Below, in pieces: positions 20,475-34,335 of a stretch of DNA of 64,000 bases. Within the stretch, counting starts at the first letter, position 1. Every line of letters starts with the position of its first letter. The notes beneath the pieces were generated by a model, which saw nothing but the letters and a program-made list of their open reading frames with translations, searched no databases and was not told the origin of the DNA. The translations under genes were made by a program, and so were the position numbers. Origin of the DNA: Jacaranda mimosifolia (Eukaryota; Streptophyta; Magnoliopsida; Lamiales; Bignoniaceae); NCBI GenBank assembly GCA_018894105.1, contig CM032128.1, positions 28,171,299 to 28,235,298 of the forward strand. Reading direction: 5' to 3'.

Positions 20475-23400
20475 AACTGAAAGGAATAAATATGCATCAC
20501 AATACTTTTACAGTTTGGGGTTATATTCTAGCAATTTAAATATATTAAGGTTTAAAGGAAATTGCATGTAATTAAGAAAGGGAAACATGAAAAATTGAAT
20601 TCCTTAATTTGTTAAAAAACATACTTTTAATTAGATTGATAGCATATAAGGATGTACTTTGGATTGTTTTGAGAAAAACTGATAATGAATATATATATAT
20701 ATATATATATATATTGTAATGCTTTAATTCAGAATAATTATTTATTTATTATTTTATAAACAAAACTATGTCTCAAAAAATTCGATATAGTAGATTCAAA
20801 TAAAATTTATACAAAAGATATTGACTTAGTTTTATTATAACTTTGATTACCAATAATGCTGTGTTATATAATAAGAACAATTACAACAACTTCCTTTGAT
20901 GTTTGGGATATATACAGGTAGGTCCTCTATAATTTTGAAATTTATATTCCTAGAGTTAACAACTGTCTAAAATCATAACAAAAGGTTTGAAATTATTAAA
21001 TTACCCTCAATTAATATTAAAATGATAAACTAAAAAAAAAATCCTATGATTTAAAAGACTAAAATATTCCTATCTTTTTTCCTTCCTGTAAAGAAAACAT
21101 TTATATATTTATATATGTACATACATATATAATCATATGTATATATGTTTAGAAAATATATATCATATATATAGATAGAGGGGGTGGGGGAGGGTTGATC
21201 CGATGCCATGGTGATCGCTTGCTAGATCTGGCCATTTTGGTGGCAGCTTGCCAACTTGACAACCATGGTAGCGGACAATGACTGTCATGGTACATTGGGG
21301 TGAGGGTGGAGGTGGGAAAGATGGTGGAGAGAAAAAAATAAAAATAAAATTATCTAAATAATTTTAAAATTATGTTAAATTTGATCATATGTGCAAAGTT
21401 TTATTAATTATTTTATTAAAAGATAATTTTAATATGTATAAAATTTTATTAATATTATTATTTAAGTATATAAAATAAAATTATAATAATTTAAGAAATA
21501 ATAAATTTATTTTTTTAAGAATAATTTTAAATTTGATTACATTTAAAAATAACTAATCATATTTTTAATTACTTTATTAAAAGTTTTTTGAATATTTTTA
21601 TAAAATTTTATTAGTATTAAATATATATAACTTTATTATGAATGATTAAAATTACATAAATTTAAAAAATAATAAGTTTTTATTTTTTTAAGAATTATTT
21701 TAAAATTGATCATGATTTAAAATTATTGAAATTATATTATTAATTATTTATTTAATATTTATAAAATTATTAATATTTTAATATATATATATATATGTAA
21801 ATTTACTATAGTTAGTTTGAAATTATAAAATTATCCTAATTTAAGAAATAATAAGTTTGTGCATGATTTTTTTAAGAATTCTTTTACTAAATAATTATAA
21901 ATTATAGCAACTTTATTTTAGTTAATCATTTTTAAGATATTTAAAAATATCAAATATTCTGTAAATAAATAATGTTTAACACCTTAATATAAAATAAATA
22001 TTGGGATTAACTTGTATAATATAATATGGGTATTAATTTATATAATTAGAATTTTAATTGATTAAGTAAAATAAATAATAAAATTACATTTTAATTAATA
22101 AAATTAACAGATATATTCGAATAGTAAAGTTGTTAAATAAAATTTATTACAATAACTTCCTTTAGTTTTTTTTTTTTATATCTTTTTTTTTATTACAATT
22201 AGGTCCACTTATGCATAAATAGTATACAGGTATTTTGGTCCAATAAAACAGTCAACGCTTAGGTTCAGTCAATTGAATGGCAATATTAGATATTTAAAAA
22301 TTTTCAGCGACAACATCAGCAAATTTTGTTAGTTTGACAACGATCAATCTATTTGTTATAGACAATAAATATTAGGAGATGTAATTATAATTTTCAAAAT
22401 CATAGGGCATGTACTTATAATTATCTCAGACCTCTAAAGCATTTGTTACAATTATCCCTATATAATATCATGGACTTTTATGCGCTAAAAATGAATAAAA
22501 CTATGAAAATATATATAATGAATCAAAGGATCTCATTATTTAAAACGAGAATGCAATAAGATTAAAAAGAAAATGATCATGACTCATTTTAAGACCATAT
22601 AATAAATTACTAGATCATTACTTAAAAAAATGAATCATAACTAACTAAAATATACATATATCAAAGTAACTCCATAGCGAAAAGAACACGATCACTATTA
22701 GTAAATAGTAAAGAAGAATTAAACTTTCTAACTAATATTAAACGAGCACTTTACAACTTTCAAATTTTATAAATTTATTCCATAAAGATAAGCCCACAAA
22801 CTAAAATTTACTTTTGTCAACATCACAATGCTATAAAAAAATATAATAATCCTATTATATCTTTTAATTAGTGCTAGTGAAAAAAATATCTTTACATTAT
22901 TTGAAAAATCAAATAAGTATTGATTTTTGGAACGAAGGTATTTGGAAATTAAGAAAATTTAAGTTATTTTTCAAGAGAAATGTTATAATCACGATAGTTT
23001 TATAGTTTTGTTATTTCCCTCCATGTATTTATATTCCAAGTTTTTCAATTCAAAAAATACATGGTACTAAATTATGTTTTAAACCACAATTACTAAAGTA
23101 TATAATTACAAAAATATCATATACAAATACAGATCTATACTATATAAAAGGGACAGCTTCTTACACACTAAACTGGTGGTTATACCGTATTACACTAAAA
23201 TTTAAATTACCAATTATATACTTAGTTTTCAATTAAATTTCAAAAGTATATTTATCACTTGATATAAAATTACAATGCAAAAGTAATATGATGAAAATAT
23301 AATGAACAAATTTATAGAATGTGTAGGTAGGTGTATCCCACATTTTTTAACTTCTAACGTAAAAATTATTTGCTATGTAAGAATTTATATTAATTAATAC

Positions 23401-24870
23401 CTAATTTGTATGTTATTTGGTGTTATTATTAAAATTTAATTTAAAATTGATTCACAATTAAGTGAAGTTTAGTCAAATACTTCCTTCCTGTATATAATAA
23501 TATAGATTTCAATTTTGATGAAGAAAACAATCGTACAAACTTACAGAAATAGTTGGAAAAGCTTCAGAAATTTTAGTTAACACAATTACCATATTTTTAC
23601 TAAAATATTTATATGTTTGAATTATGAAGTATATGGTGAATTTTATTAAATATAAATGTAAAATTTTGATATAATTGATTTGCCTAAAGTTTTACTTGTA
23701 ATGTCACTAAAATCCTGTAGATTGGCAATTCTATAAATACTTTTTAGTTACCCATTATAAAACATATTTTTACGGTTAATAAATTTTTATATAATACTTA
23801 CATCAATATCATCATATTCATCAATTATGTTTCGATATCAATTAACATATCTGTAAATGTGTAATGGACATAAGACATTAAATTTTAAATACATTGATGA
23901 ATTAGTAAACTAAAATTTTGGCACACTCTATGAGTTTGCTGAAATTTTTAGAGTTTTAATTAAATAAAAATATTTGTTTAATTTTTCTATATAAAACTAA
24001 TTTTTTAAATAGTTTCAATATACATACTTAAAGTTTTTCAAATAAGAATAAAAAGTTATGATCAAATGGCAATAATAGAATATAGAATGAATAGATTGCA
24101 GATGATAATTACTGCAATTGCATAAGTTGTAAAAATTAAAAGATAAAAATGAGAATCTTTTAGATGTATCAATTGGACATACTATTTTACACCATTATCA
24201 ATTGGATATATTATTTTATTAATGGTCTAAATGATAGCTAAGCAGTAAACATGTAGACTTGCATGCTAATTGTCAAACATATTGAACACTTTTACCTCTT
24301 GAATGTTTTCTATATTATGATTATCATCAATTTTTTGCCTATAAACAATAAATATTTGAATATAGATGATATTATTATAAATGAAAAATCAAACCATGAA
24401 ATATCTATTAAAAGATATACATCAAACAACATGAACACATTGCAGTTATTCTTTTGTACTATATTTAACACAAATTTTGATATTAATTATTCAAAAAATT
24501 GCATATTTATATCCTAAAAGTAAAATTAATTAAAAATAAAACTCTTGAGTAAAAATTAATACATTTTCATTCATATCGTTAGGGTTTCACTCAATAACAA
24601 TTAATATCTCATATGGTATCAAAAATTTATATAGGCTAATAGAATTTTTTGGATTTTTTATTCTATTCTATATTTCATGATATTTTATTTCAATTTGATA
24701 AATATATGTCAAGCATTTTTAATTTTTAATCAATTAATTTTATAAAAAATATTTAATATACTTAACATATATTCATAAAATAAAAGTAAATGATAAAACA
24801 TTAAACAGAATAAATGTCAACCTGCTATTGCATATGAAAGTTGGAAAGACTTGCCCAACCTCCCATGGCT
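20475..24870. other. AT-rich repeat-derived DNA, no gene
   Basis: More than 4 kb of A/T-rich sequence. It includes a (TA)n microsatellite at 20688-20714, a GC-rich patch at 21176-21330 (a G-rich/ATGG-rich stretch of unknown origin), and two related words 'acaacaacttcctttgatg' (20883) and 'acaataacttcctttag' (22150), which suggest ends of an old AT-rich transposon. No convincing coding sequence is present. Confidence 0.5.
23136..23520 (+). repeat. Possible Helitron-like repeat
   Basis: It starts 'tctatactatataaaagggac', resembling the 5' terminal pattern of plant Helitrons (TCT.TACTA.TATAAA). I cannot define its 3' end, and there is no coding sequence. The end coordinate is arbitrary. Confidence 0.25.
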
Positions 24871-26748
24871 CCCACTTTGTGTAGCGCCCCAACTATATAT
24901 TATGACTGATTATTAAAGTGAACATTTGATTACTTGATCATGTTGCAATTGATTTTAGGTTATATTATAAAGTGAACAACCTGACTAAAATTGTACCCAA
25001 CATTTCTTTAGAAGGATTAAATTTCCTTCTCAAAATGTCTATCTACGTCTTCATCTTTCTCTCCAGTACCTCTCTTCACAAAAACAAACTGATGTTCAAA
25101 CAACTCTCAAAATTCGATCCCCTCTTAAACACAAAACATTTTCCTTCATTAACTCATGCAGTGGTATTAATGCTTGAATCACCCAATTAGTATTTGAATC
25201 ATTATTTGGAGGGGCTAGTTTCAAATCAGGGGTCAACCCAACTTGTATGATTTTGAGTTGGATTGAATTTTAAAGTTTTAAAAATGAATTGAGTTGGTTT
25301 CTGTTAGTTTTGGGACTCAAAATGGATTGAATGGGTTGAATAAAAAAATTTAACTAAACAAAATAAAAAAATAATTTTGAATCAATAATCACAAATCTAT
25401 ATTATATTCACTTCCTCATTTTTGTTAAAGTCTCGTACTTTTGGATTATTAAAAATTGAAATAATCATCTTATACTTGAGTTAGTTGTGTATAATATTTT
25501 CAAAATACAAATTTTACTATATGAATAATATATGAAAGTCATAAACATAAATATTATATTTACTGATTGAAAATTTCTAAATTTTATTTGTTGCTTAATT
25601 AATATTGCATGTCAATAGTAAGATTGACATACAACTTTTGTATATATTAGCTCTTGAAAAACAAAAACTAAGAAATTTGTTATTAAAACTATAGTATACA
25701 TTTATTGGTGTGACAATGCAATTTTTTTCAAAATGAATATCAATTTTGTTACAAAATATGTACTGCATCTATGATTAATTATGAAGGTAATTACATATTA
25801 CAAAAAAAAATGATGAAATGAGCATATAATTTAATAAATTATCTCATTATATTATAAAATTTTATATTAAATGTGAGGTATAATAAACATATTAATATTG
25901 TCATTGTCTTTTGAATTAATTTTTTTGAATAAGCAAAATGAATTAAATTTTTTTATTTTTTTTATTTGACCCATTTTAAAGCCAACTTAATCGATTTTCA
26001 ACTCATCTTCAATCCACCAACTTGCTCATATTCAATCTAACTTAGTTAAATTTAAATCATATCCAATCCAACCTGCTCATTTGTTACTCTTAATTGAATT
26101 GCATTAGGAATTGTGCCCTTATTAAAAGAAGAAATACCACACGCATTAAGAGTGTTGGATGCTAAAGAAGCCAATCACGTTGTGCCACGCGGCCTTGCCT
26201 TCCCTATAAATGATGGAATCGAATGCTTTGTTGAGGTATTTTATTTTTAAACAATAGAAATTGTTCTTTTTATATTTTTATAATAAAATATTTCAAATGA
26301 TGTTGGAGAATTTTAGCCGACAACCTCAATTGTATCAAAGAATAATTCACCCACCCCATGTTCAAAAAATGGATCAAGAGAAGACATCCTATATGGCTAT
26401 ATCCATATCAACTTAAAAACCACCTTATCATATCGTCAAAAATATGAAGGTAATGTTTGGTTATGTTTTTTTTGTATGATTTTAATATGTATTTTGAGAG
26501 AATAAATATTGAAAGTGATATTGGAGAATGTGAAAAATTATGTTGGAAAATGTAATGGATTTTTTATTATGTTTTGGGGAATAATTAAAATTTGATTTTT
26601 GAGAGTTTTGGTATATTTGTTATGTTTTAGGAGGAGACATTTTTTATTGTAGCAATCAAATCAATATTTTTTTTGTTGGATTTTTGGGGTGAAAGTAGAA
26701 TTAAGTGATTTTTTATTATTAAAATAATAATCAAACATATATGATATA
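24871..26748. other. AT-rich DNA with a GGGTTG-type repeat
   Basis: Between about 25220 and 26100 the left part is rich in 'gagttggattgaat' words and the right part in their complements ('caatccaacctgctcat'), so the segment looks like an old palindromic DNA transposon of the kind also seen at 61957-63245. A GC-richer patch at 26100-26240 contains TATAAAT but no open frame I recognise. The rest shows nothing definite. Confidence 0.35.
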
Positions 26749-27543
26749 TGTTAGAAATTTTTAATTAAGATACAGTGTATGCTTGTGCTTTGTGTAAACA
26801 TATAATTGAAATATATACACATATAAAATTATATAAACATATAAAATTATTTATTGAGTAAAGAAAATAAATAGAAAACCTATTTGAATGCAAGACAAAA
26901 ATTATATTAACCGAGGCCAGTTGCTGCAACAGTCTCCTTAAGATAATATTGCCTCTCACACGGTGCTAAAAGGCTCATGGCAATTAACCTCTCAAGATAC
27001 AATAGCTCTCATCCAGTCTAAGGTAGCACTCTAATAGAACAAAACTAGTGAACTTTACTAACTTGGAACTCTTCTTTTTTTGGACAATGTATAAGTGTGG
27101 AATGTAGTGAGACAGAATGCTAGTATGTATACTTCTTATTTTCAGTGGTTTAGGTTGGTTCTAAGCACTCCTATTTATAGTGGTGCAATGAATTTTGTTG
27201 ACAAGATATCATTCTTCACTAGATTCATAATTCTTTCTTTTAAGAATGCAACTATAGGATAAAATCCATAACTTACTCTTTTGATGAAGAGTTACAGCTG
27301 TACTAAAGAGTTAGGAGCTCAAGTCATAGCTCTAGCTTTTGAACTAACTTTTCCATAGGGGTGTGTCCATCGGGTTACATTAAAAATAAACTTTAACTAT
27401 TTTATTTACACATCCGCACCCTTTTTTCCAATGTGGATAGACTCATTCTACCCACTAAAATGTTCTTAAATTATTTTTCAATTTAAACTCAATTTTCTTA
27501 TTCGATGATTTGATTTTGGCATATAAATATGCCGAATTTTACA
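26749..27543 (-). repeat. 3' LTR of the old copia element
   Basis: 795 bp, a direct copy of 32385-33180. A short A/G-rich stretch at 27544-27552 on the minus strand is a weak candidate polypurine tract. Confidence 0.92.
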
Positions 27544-28147
27544 ATTCTCTACATGAATAAGAAAATTATCTCGCCAACGATGCACATGAATGTGGACACA
27601 CACGAAGGAGTTCCAGCTTGAGCGAAACTGCGTCGAGATAGGTAGCTTGTGGCTTTGAACCTTCCTTAGTGAGAACTATTGGATGTAGTCGCCAACCAGT
27701 AAACGCGATGTCTTGAACTGTTCGGCTTTTTGTATACACCAAAACAATAGAACTTCATCACAACTCCTTACAATAGTTAGTTTAAGTTCTTACGGTTGTG
27801 TTCATTTTGGCCCTGAGCAATTCTTGGGATTCATAAGTACTCTTTGAGAATTCAGCCTTAAAAATTCTCATAGGATCGGCCTAGTCCTTATTCGCATTGG
27901 TGACTTCTTATTAAGAGGTTCTTGCTGCACCTCCACTTGAATGTTTAAGGTATAAGAGCTATAAAAAGCAAAGCTTGACCTTAACATTTTGCATGTGGCA
28001 CTGTCTACTTATCATAGGAATAAGATGGAGGTTAGACCCCTACAGTGCATCCACATCGAGACACAACAACTTATTTTTCCCTTTGAACCTATTTCTTGGA
28101 ATCTCCAATCACATATGTAAGGTTCCCATTTTAGTGCCTCATTTATT
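27544..28147 (-). other. 3' untranslated part of the old copia element
   Basis: About 600 bp between the RNase H stop and the 3' LTR. No conserved coding motif is visible. Confidence 0.5.
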
Positions 28148-29552
28148 TTATAGGCTTAAGTCCCATTTCCCTCGATAATTTTTCAACTTGCTCGCTTTTA
28201 AGCCTTTGGTTAGCGGATCCGCAATGTTCTCTTTTGATCTCACATAATCAATAGAGATAACTCCATCAGAGAGTAGTTGTCTAATGGTATTATATCTATG
28301 ATGTATATGTCTAGACTTATCATTGTACATACTACTTTGTGCCCTACCAATTGCCAATTAACTATCACAACAAATGCAAATTGCAGGCATAGGTTTAGGC
28401 CAATTTGGGATATCTTCCAAAAAATGGCGTAGCCATTCTGCTTCCTCACCTGCCTTATCCAATGCTATGAACTCAAATTCCATAATTGACCTAGCTATGC
28501 AGGTTTGTTTGAGAATTTCTACAAGATAGCCCATCATCCTAAAGTGAAAACATATCCACTTGTAGACTTAGTTTCATTAAAGTCTGATATCCAATTGGCA
28601 TTGTTGTAACCTTCTTTTATAGCAAGATATCTTGTATAATGCAACCCATAACTTAAGGTATATTTCAAGTACCTTAAGAATCTAATTAGTGCAATCCAAT
28701 GCTCTTAACCCGGGTTGCTTGTAAATCTACTTAGCTTGCCAACAGCATATGCTATATCAAGTCTTGTACAATTCATGATGTACATGAGGCTGTCAATTAT
28801 GTGTGCACTTTCTCTATATGGTGAGATTGTGTCAGCACCAACCCATAAGATGTTTTTATAATTTTTATTCCGAGGATCACATCCGCTACTCCTATATCTT
28901 TTAGGTCAAAATTGCTACTTAGCAATTTTTCGTCTTCTTAATTATATCACTATCGCTTCCCATAATTAGCATATTGTCTACATATAGACATACAATGACA
29001 TATTTTGGTACCGATGCCCTTAACGTATACACATTTTTCGCACCCATTGATCCTAAAGCCATTCACAAGCATGACTTGATCAAATTTCACGTGTCATTGT
29101 TTAGGTGTTTACTTTAAGCTATATAACGACTTAATCAGCTTGCACACTTTTTTCTCTTGCCCTAGAAGCCCAAACCTTTTTGGTTGTTCCATATAAATTT
29201 CCTTGTCTAGGTCACTATTTAGGAAAGTTGTTTTAACATTCGTTTAATGAATCTTGAGGTTATTGATAGCTACAAATGCAATTAATAACCTAATAGATGT
29301 TATTCTCGTCACTGGTGAGTAAGTGTCAAAGTAATCAAGACCTTCTTTTTGTTTATATCCTTTAACTACTAATCTCGCATTGTACTTATCTATAGTTCCA
29401 TCAGCTTTCATTTTCCTCTTGAAAATCCATAAACACCTTAGGGGTTTATTCTCAAGAGGAAGATCCACCAATTCCCACGTATGATTTTGCATGATAGACT
29501 TAATTTTGCTATTTATCGCATCTCTCCATAATGGAGCTTCTGGCATTGGCAT
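28148..29552 (-). pseudogene. Copia reverse transcriptase and RNase H
   Basis: It begins at 29552 with PLWRDAINSKIKSIMQNHTWELVD, DKYNARLVVKGYKQKEGLDYF and YSPVTRITSIRLLIAF. The active-site box at 28973-28984 reads YVDN instead of YVDD, so the second catalytic Asp is lost. After degraded sequence, the RNase H domain ends with RHIHHRYNTIRQL and ENIADPLTKGL (28357-28148), the standard copia C-terminus. Several stops and frame changes lie between 28450 and 29240. Confidence 0.88.
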
Positions 29553-30519
29553 AGCCTCGATGAAAGTTCACGGCTCACTTTCTAGCATATAAGTCACGAA
29601 ATCAGGTCCAAATGACTTAGATACTCTAGCCCTCTTGCTATGTCTAAGTTCATTTTCCTCTTGGTCCGATTCCTGAGCTTCCCGAGGTCTCTTTGCTATA
29701 ATATGTCAGTCATCCTTTTTCCAAGGAAATATGTTTTCAAAGAAATTTGCATTACTTGACTCAATGATGGTATTGACATGAATGTCATTTATCTCGTATT
29801 TGAATACAAGGAATCTATAGGCTGCACTATGTTGTACGTACCCAAATATTCCATTGACTGTTTTTGGTCCTAACTTAACCATTTTAGGTAGTGGAACTCC
29901 TACCTTAGCTAAACACTCCCCACACTCAAAGGTATTAGTAGGAAGGTGGGTGACCTTTCCATGCTTCATATGGTGTTTTATCTAGTTTCTTGTGGGGCAG
30001 CTTATTAAGTAGAAAATTTGCAGTTAATATTACCTCAATCCATATATTTTGAGGTGCTTCAGCATTGATAAGCAAGGCATTCATCATTTCTTTTAAAGTA
30101 CAATTTTTGCGCTCGACAATTCCATTTGATTAAGGTGCATATTGGTGTGAATTAAACCTAGAGATTCAGTGCTTCTTTCAATTGTTTTAAAAAGAACTTT
30201 AGTCATTTTTGCTTCAATGCACACTTCACATTTTGAAGTTGATTCAGGATTTATTTTTGGTAAAAGACCTAAATTTACAAGTTTAGAAATTTAATTGTAA
30301 TTAACATGACCTAATCTATGATGCCATAAATTAGGAGACTCAAGCAATTAGGAATAACTCATTTTATTATTATTAGTAGCAACAGATGGTACAACCTTCG
30401 ACATGACAATCATCACATTCAACTTAAAAAGACCATCACACAAGTATCATTTACCGACAAATACACCATTTTTAGTTAGTACAAATTTATCAGACTCAAA
30501 AATCATCCTAAAACTATTC
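29553..30519 (-). pseudogene. Copia integrase, degraded
   Basis: The clearest part is 29969-29706, with the C-terminal motif FECGECLAKVGVPLPKMVKLGPKTVNGIFGY..., in which the usual 'KLGPKT..G(I)FGY' block is intact. The catalytic core between 30000 and 30500 is broken by many stops. Confidence 0.75.
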
Positions 30520-30950
30520 CTACTTAACATAGGCCCTCACATTAAGTTCCTTCGTATTTTTGGCACATGAAGCCACATTGTTGAGAGTCAATTCTTTTCC
30601 ATATGTCATCTTCATAATTACCTTGCCAACTCCATGCACCTTAGAGCTTGAGGAATTTCCCATGACCAAATTTTTGTTCCGAGTCTCCTTATATGTTGTA
30701 AACATGTTCTTGTCAGAGTAAACAAGGCGGGTGGCCCCCGTGTCCACCCACCATGCCTTGGACTTTTAGCTAGGTTAATCTCAGAAACCATGGCCAACAA
30801 GTTGAGGTCTCCAACCCCATCAGAGAGTTTGTCCACCTCTGTGACATTGTTGTCGATAGCGACAATCCTTGGCCCGATGACCCAGCTTGCCGCAAACGTA
30901 GCAAGATCCCTCAAATTTATTTTTCTTACTTTTAGGAGTGTCCCTCTTGC
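30520..30950 (-). pseudogene. Copia zinc knuckle and aspartic protease
   Basis: In one frame (about 30912-30870) the minus strand encodes the zinc knuckle CYVCGKLGHRAKDC. In another (30747-30520) the protease starts with the catalytic MDTGAT motif, followed by FTTYKETRNKNLVMGN. A frame slip between 30747 and 30870 separates them. Confidence 0.82.
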
Positions 30951-31696
30951 ATTTTTTGTTGGATGACCTTTGCTCCACCATATTTGCTTTTACCTCAAGA
31001 TTGTTCCCACTACTTTTCTTCTTAGGGAGTCTGTTGTCTTCCTCAATTCTCTACCTAAGAATAAGATCTTCAATATTCATCTCCTTGTGCTTATGTTTAA
31101 GACAATTCTTGAAATCCTTCCAACCCGAAGGTAATTTTTCCACCAAGGCTGCCACTTGAAACGGTTATCCCAACGCCATTTCCTCGGCCGCTAACTCATG
31201 GAGTATCAGTTGATACTCGTTCATCTGAGACATGACAAACTTTGAATCAACCATAACAAATTCAAGAAACTTACCAACTACAAACTTCTTTGTGCCGGCA
31301 TCTTCTGTCTTTTATTTTTTCTCAAGCGAATCTCACAGTTCCTTTGCCATAGTGATTGGACTGTACACGTTTTATAGCAAATTATCCAACCCGTTCAAGA
31401 TGTAATTTTTGCATAGGAAATTAGAGTGATTCCATGAATCCACCGCAACAACTGATTCCATATCTAGATTATCACCAAGTGGAGGGTGTTCCTCTCGCAA
31501 GAACCTCACCAAGTTTAAGGTGGTAAGATAAAATAGCAACTTTTGCTACCCCCTTTGGAAATCACACCCATTGAACTTCTCGGGCCTCTCTGCCTGCCCA
31601 ACTATGATAGGAGCGACTGGCAAAGGACGACCTCCATTACCTACACCACTAGTGTTGAACTCAACATTGACAGTGCGCTTCTCATTGTTTGCCATT
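30951..31696 (-). pseudogene. Copia gag
   Basis: I place the start at ATG 31694-31696 (MANNEKRTVNVEFN). The codons that follow resemble the copia gag polypeptide (FLREEHPPLGDN, DSWNHSNFLCKNYILNGL). Multiple stops occur from about 31545 down, so no long open frame survives. Confidence 0.7.
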
Positions 31697-32384
31697 TCTC
31701 AATTTTTGAATGCATAATGTCAAGTAAATTTACAACAGATTATCAATAAATCAACCTAGAACCAAACTAAAATTTGAATTTATAATTTATAATTCCAACA
31801 GACAATAATCTGAATTATTAGAAATAGTAAAGATAATCAGACTACTTATATTAATTTCTTTAATAGGGATGTTTATTGTTTAGTACACGCTAGTCACCAA
31901 AAGACAAGGAAGAGTAAAAGGAAAGATGGGAAAAATAAACCTAGATAAAATTTAAATGCGGAGAAAAAGCATCTGTTATTTAATCCTTAAGCAGAAATCA
32001 ATGGCATGTAAACTGGACATTAAATTGCATGGTAGGAAATAAAATTTCTTGTGGCAGAAATATTCTACTATGGAGTACATAAATTCTAGAGCACATGAAC
32101 ATCAGAGATACATAAAATTGAGAAAACAGTAAGTAGTCATGCTCAATTAAAATTGGACAATATGTATATAGTAAATAAATTCTGTTGAACTCAAATTTAG
32201 TACATAACAGAATAGCAACAGTATATTTCTTATGGCGAATTGTCAAAAGTCCAAACCAGTGAGCATTTAAATCGGAAAAACATGTACTACACAAATACCA
32301 TCGGGTCCGTATTTAACAAACCAAATTGGAATAATAGTTGATAAAATGACACAAGTAAACGGAACACAAATATTACCTTAAGAT
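31697..32384 (-). other. 5' leader of the old copia element
   Basis: About 690 bp between the 5' LTR and gag. The sequence next to the LTR (ATCTTAAGGTAATATTTG on the minus strand) does not match the usual initiator-Met primer site, so the primer is unidentified. Confidence 0.5.
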
Positions 32385-33180
32385 TGTTAGAAAAATTTAA
32401 TTAAGATATCATATATGCTTGTGCTTTGTGTAAATATATAATAAAATATATACACATATAAAATTATGTAAACATATAAAATTATTTATTGAGTAAAGAA
32501 AATGAACAGAAAATCTACTTAAATGCAAGACAAAAATTGTATTGGCGGAGGCTTGTTTCTTCAACAGTCTCCTTCAGGTAATATTACCCCTTACACGGTG
32601 CTATAAGGCTTCTGGTAATTAACCTCCCAAGATATAATGGCTCTCCTCCAGTCTAAGGTAGCGCTCCAATAGAATGAAACTAGCGAATTTTACTCACTTG
32701 GAACTCTTCTCTTTTTGGACAGTGTATAAGTATACAATGTAGTGAGACAGAATGCTAGTATGTATGTTTCTTATTTTTAGTTGTTTGGGTTGGTTCTAAG
32801 CACTCCTATTTATAGTTGTGCAATGCAATTTTGTTGACAAGACGTGATTCTTCACTAGAATCATAATTTTTTCTTTTAAAGACACAACTATGGGATAAAA
32901 TCCCATAACTTACTCTTTTAATAAAGAGTTACAGCTCTACTAAAGAGTTAGGAGCTCAAGTCATAGCTCTAACTTTTGAGCTAACTTTTCTATAGGGGTG
33001 TGTCCATCGGGTTACATTAAAAATAAACTTTAACTATTTTATTTATACACCCGCACCCTTTTTTCCAATGTAGATAGACTCGTTATGCCCACTAAAATGT
33101 CCTTAAATTATTTCTCAATTTAAATTCAAATTTCTTATTTGATTATTTGATTTTGGCATATAAATATGTCGAATTTTACA
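32385..33180 (-). repeat. 5' LTR of the old copia element
   Basis: 796 bp, ending GAATTTTACA at 33180 and followed by the target duplication ATATA. Confidence 0.92.
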
Positions 33181-33438
33181 ATATATATAATATGTAAGTA
33201 TATATTGAAAAGTGGAGAAGTTTTGAAGATAAAGGATAGAATAGGATATTTAAAAAAAAATTTAATATTTTAAAAGAAAAATGAGTGCATATTTGATTAT
33301 AGTTCCCTAAAACAATTTTGTTATGGGAAGCTTCTCAAGAAAATTTGGAATGCTAAAATTAGCGGCGGACAAAATCTTTGTGCGCCAAGTGCTTATTGGA
33401 ACCCGTCCTACAAGATCCAACCTATGAAGGCAATAACT

Positions 33439-33513
33439 AATGATATTGAAACCTCTAATCATCTAATTGTCCACTGCCCACTTACACAAAGAATCTGGGG
33501 CTTTTTAGAAATC
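33439..33513 (+). pseudogene. LINE zinc-binding domain fragment (zf-RVT)
   Basis: One plus-strand frame reads NDIETSNHLIVHCPLTQRIW, the conserved 'ET..H...C......W' core of the zinc-binding domain that follows reverse transcriptase in plant LINEs. It is a tiny remnant with no flanking RT, opposite in strand to the LINE at 11640-14815. Confidence 0.65.
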
Positions 33514-34214
33514 TAACTTTTAGTTGATGGGTATTTCTTTTTTTCTTTTTTTTTCCCCCCTCTCGATGGGAGTCCCATCCTTTTTTTCAATCCTGTGTGG
33601 CAACAAGAATTTCTAATTGTCTTTGAGAGGATATATATTACTCCAAACAAAACAATTGGCACTTGATTCTGATATATACAAAGTTCTTATTTATTTTATT
33701 TTATTTATATACATTTGAACGAAAGAAAACTCGGAATGGAAGTGAAGACTAAAAGACTATACTCTTCTTATCAAATGATTAGATCGAATTTAGTTTATGG
33801 TCGAAGTGTGAATAATCACCTGAAACCAAGCACTAGTTAAGGCCATTGGAGTTTTTCCAATGAAATCTTCCAATATTTGTCAACACAAAAAGTAAGAAAG
33901 TAAAAGGCTGGAGAGTAATTCGGTAAAATGTGTTAAATGTAATTGCATGGATGTATCAGCATAAACAATTACAAATATTTATGACAATTTCCTTTTAGTA
34001 AAACTTCGTTGGTGGCATAGCTCATTCAACTCCAGAGATCTAACAAACATCAGTGCAGCAAGGACCGATCTAGGACTGAGACTGTGGGGGTAAAATTATA
34101 AAACATAAAAGTTTAAATACATCGTTATCGAAGTTGAGTATGATACTTTTTCATGTCATTAAGTTCATAAATGATTGAATCAATGTTAAATCTTTAATAA
34201 TATTTTTCTCAATA

Positions 34215-34335
34215 TAACTAAACAATTGACTAGAAGATCATCTTCCATTTATTTTTGAGCCTATTTTTGACAATATTCATAGTAGAGAAAGTTCTTTCAC
34301 TTGTAGCTATTGAAACAGGAAGAACCAATAACAAC
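34215..34335 (-). pseudogene. hAT transposase dimerisation domain fragment
   Basis: A minus-strand frame reads LVLPVSIATSERTFSTMNI, followed by VKNRLKNK, the hallmark of the C-terminal hAT dimerisation domain of plant hAT/TTF-zinc-finger transposases. After that a single-base loss shifts the frame to an acidic-Leu segment typical of the family, and stops follow. Only the last 40 or so residues survive. Confidence 0.75.

Larger units (their letters stand above)
26749..33180 (-). mobile_element. Full-length Ty1/copia LTR retrotransposon, old
   Basis: LTRs at 26749-27543 and 32385-33180 (TGTTAGAAA...GAATTTTACA) and the target duplication ATATA at 26744-26748 and 33181-33185 fix the boundaries. 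The interior, read on the minus strand, gives gag with a zinc knuckle, protease, integrase, RT and RNase H in copia order. The LTRs differ at roughly one position in ten by eye, so this is far older than the Tat and gag-only elements. All genes carry stops or frameshifts. Confidence 0.93.

Noticed and set aside
24263..24517. Plus-strand 84-residue open frame in AT-rich DNA
   Set aside because: Composition is Asn/Ile/Lys-rich as expected from AT-rich non-coding sequence, with no motif or promoter.
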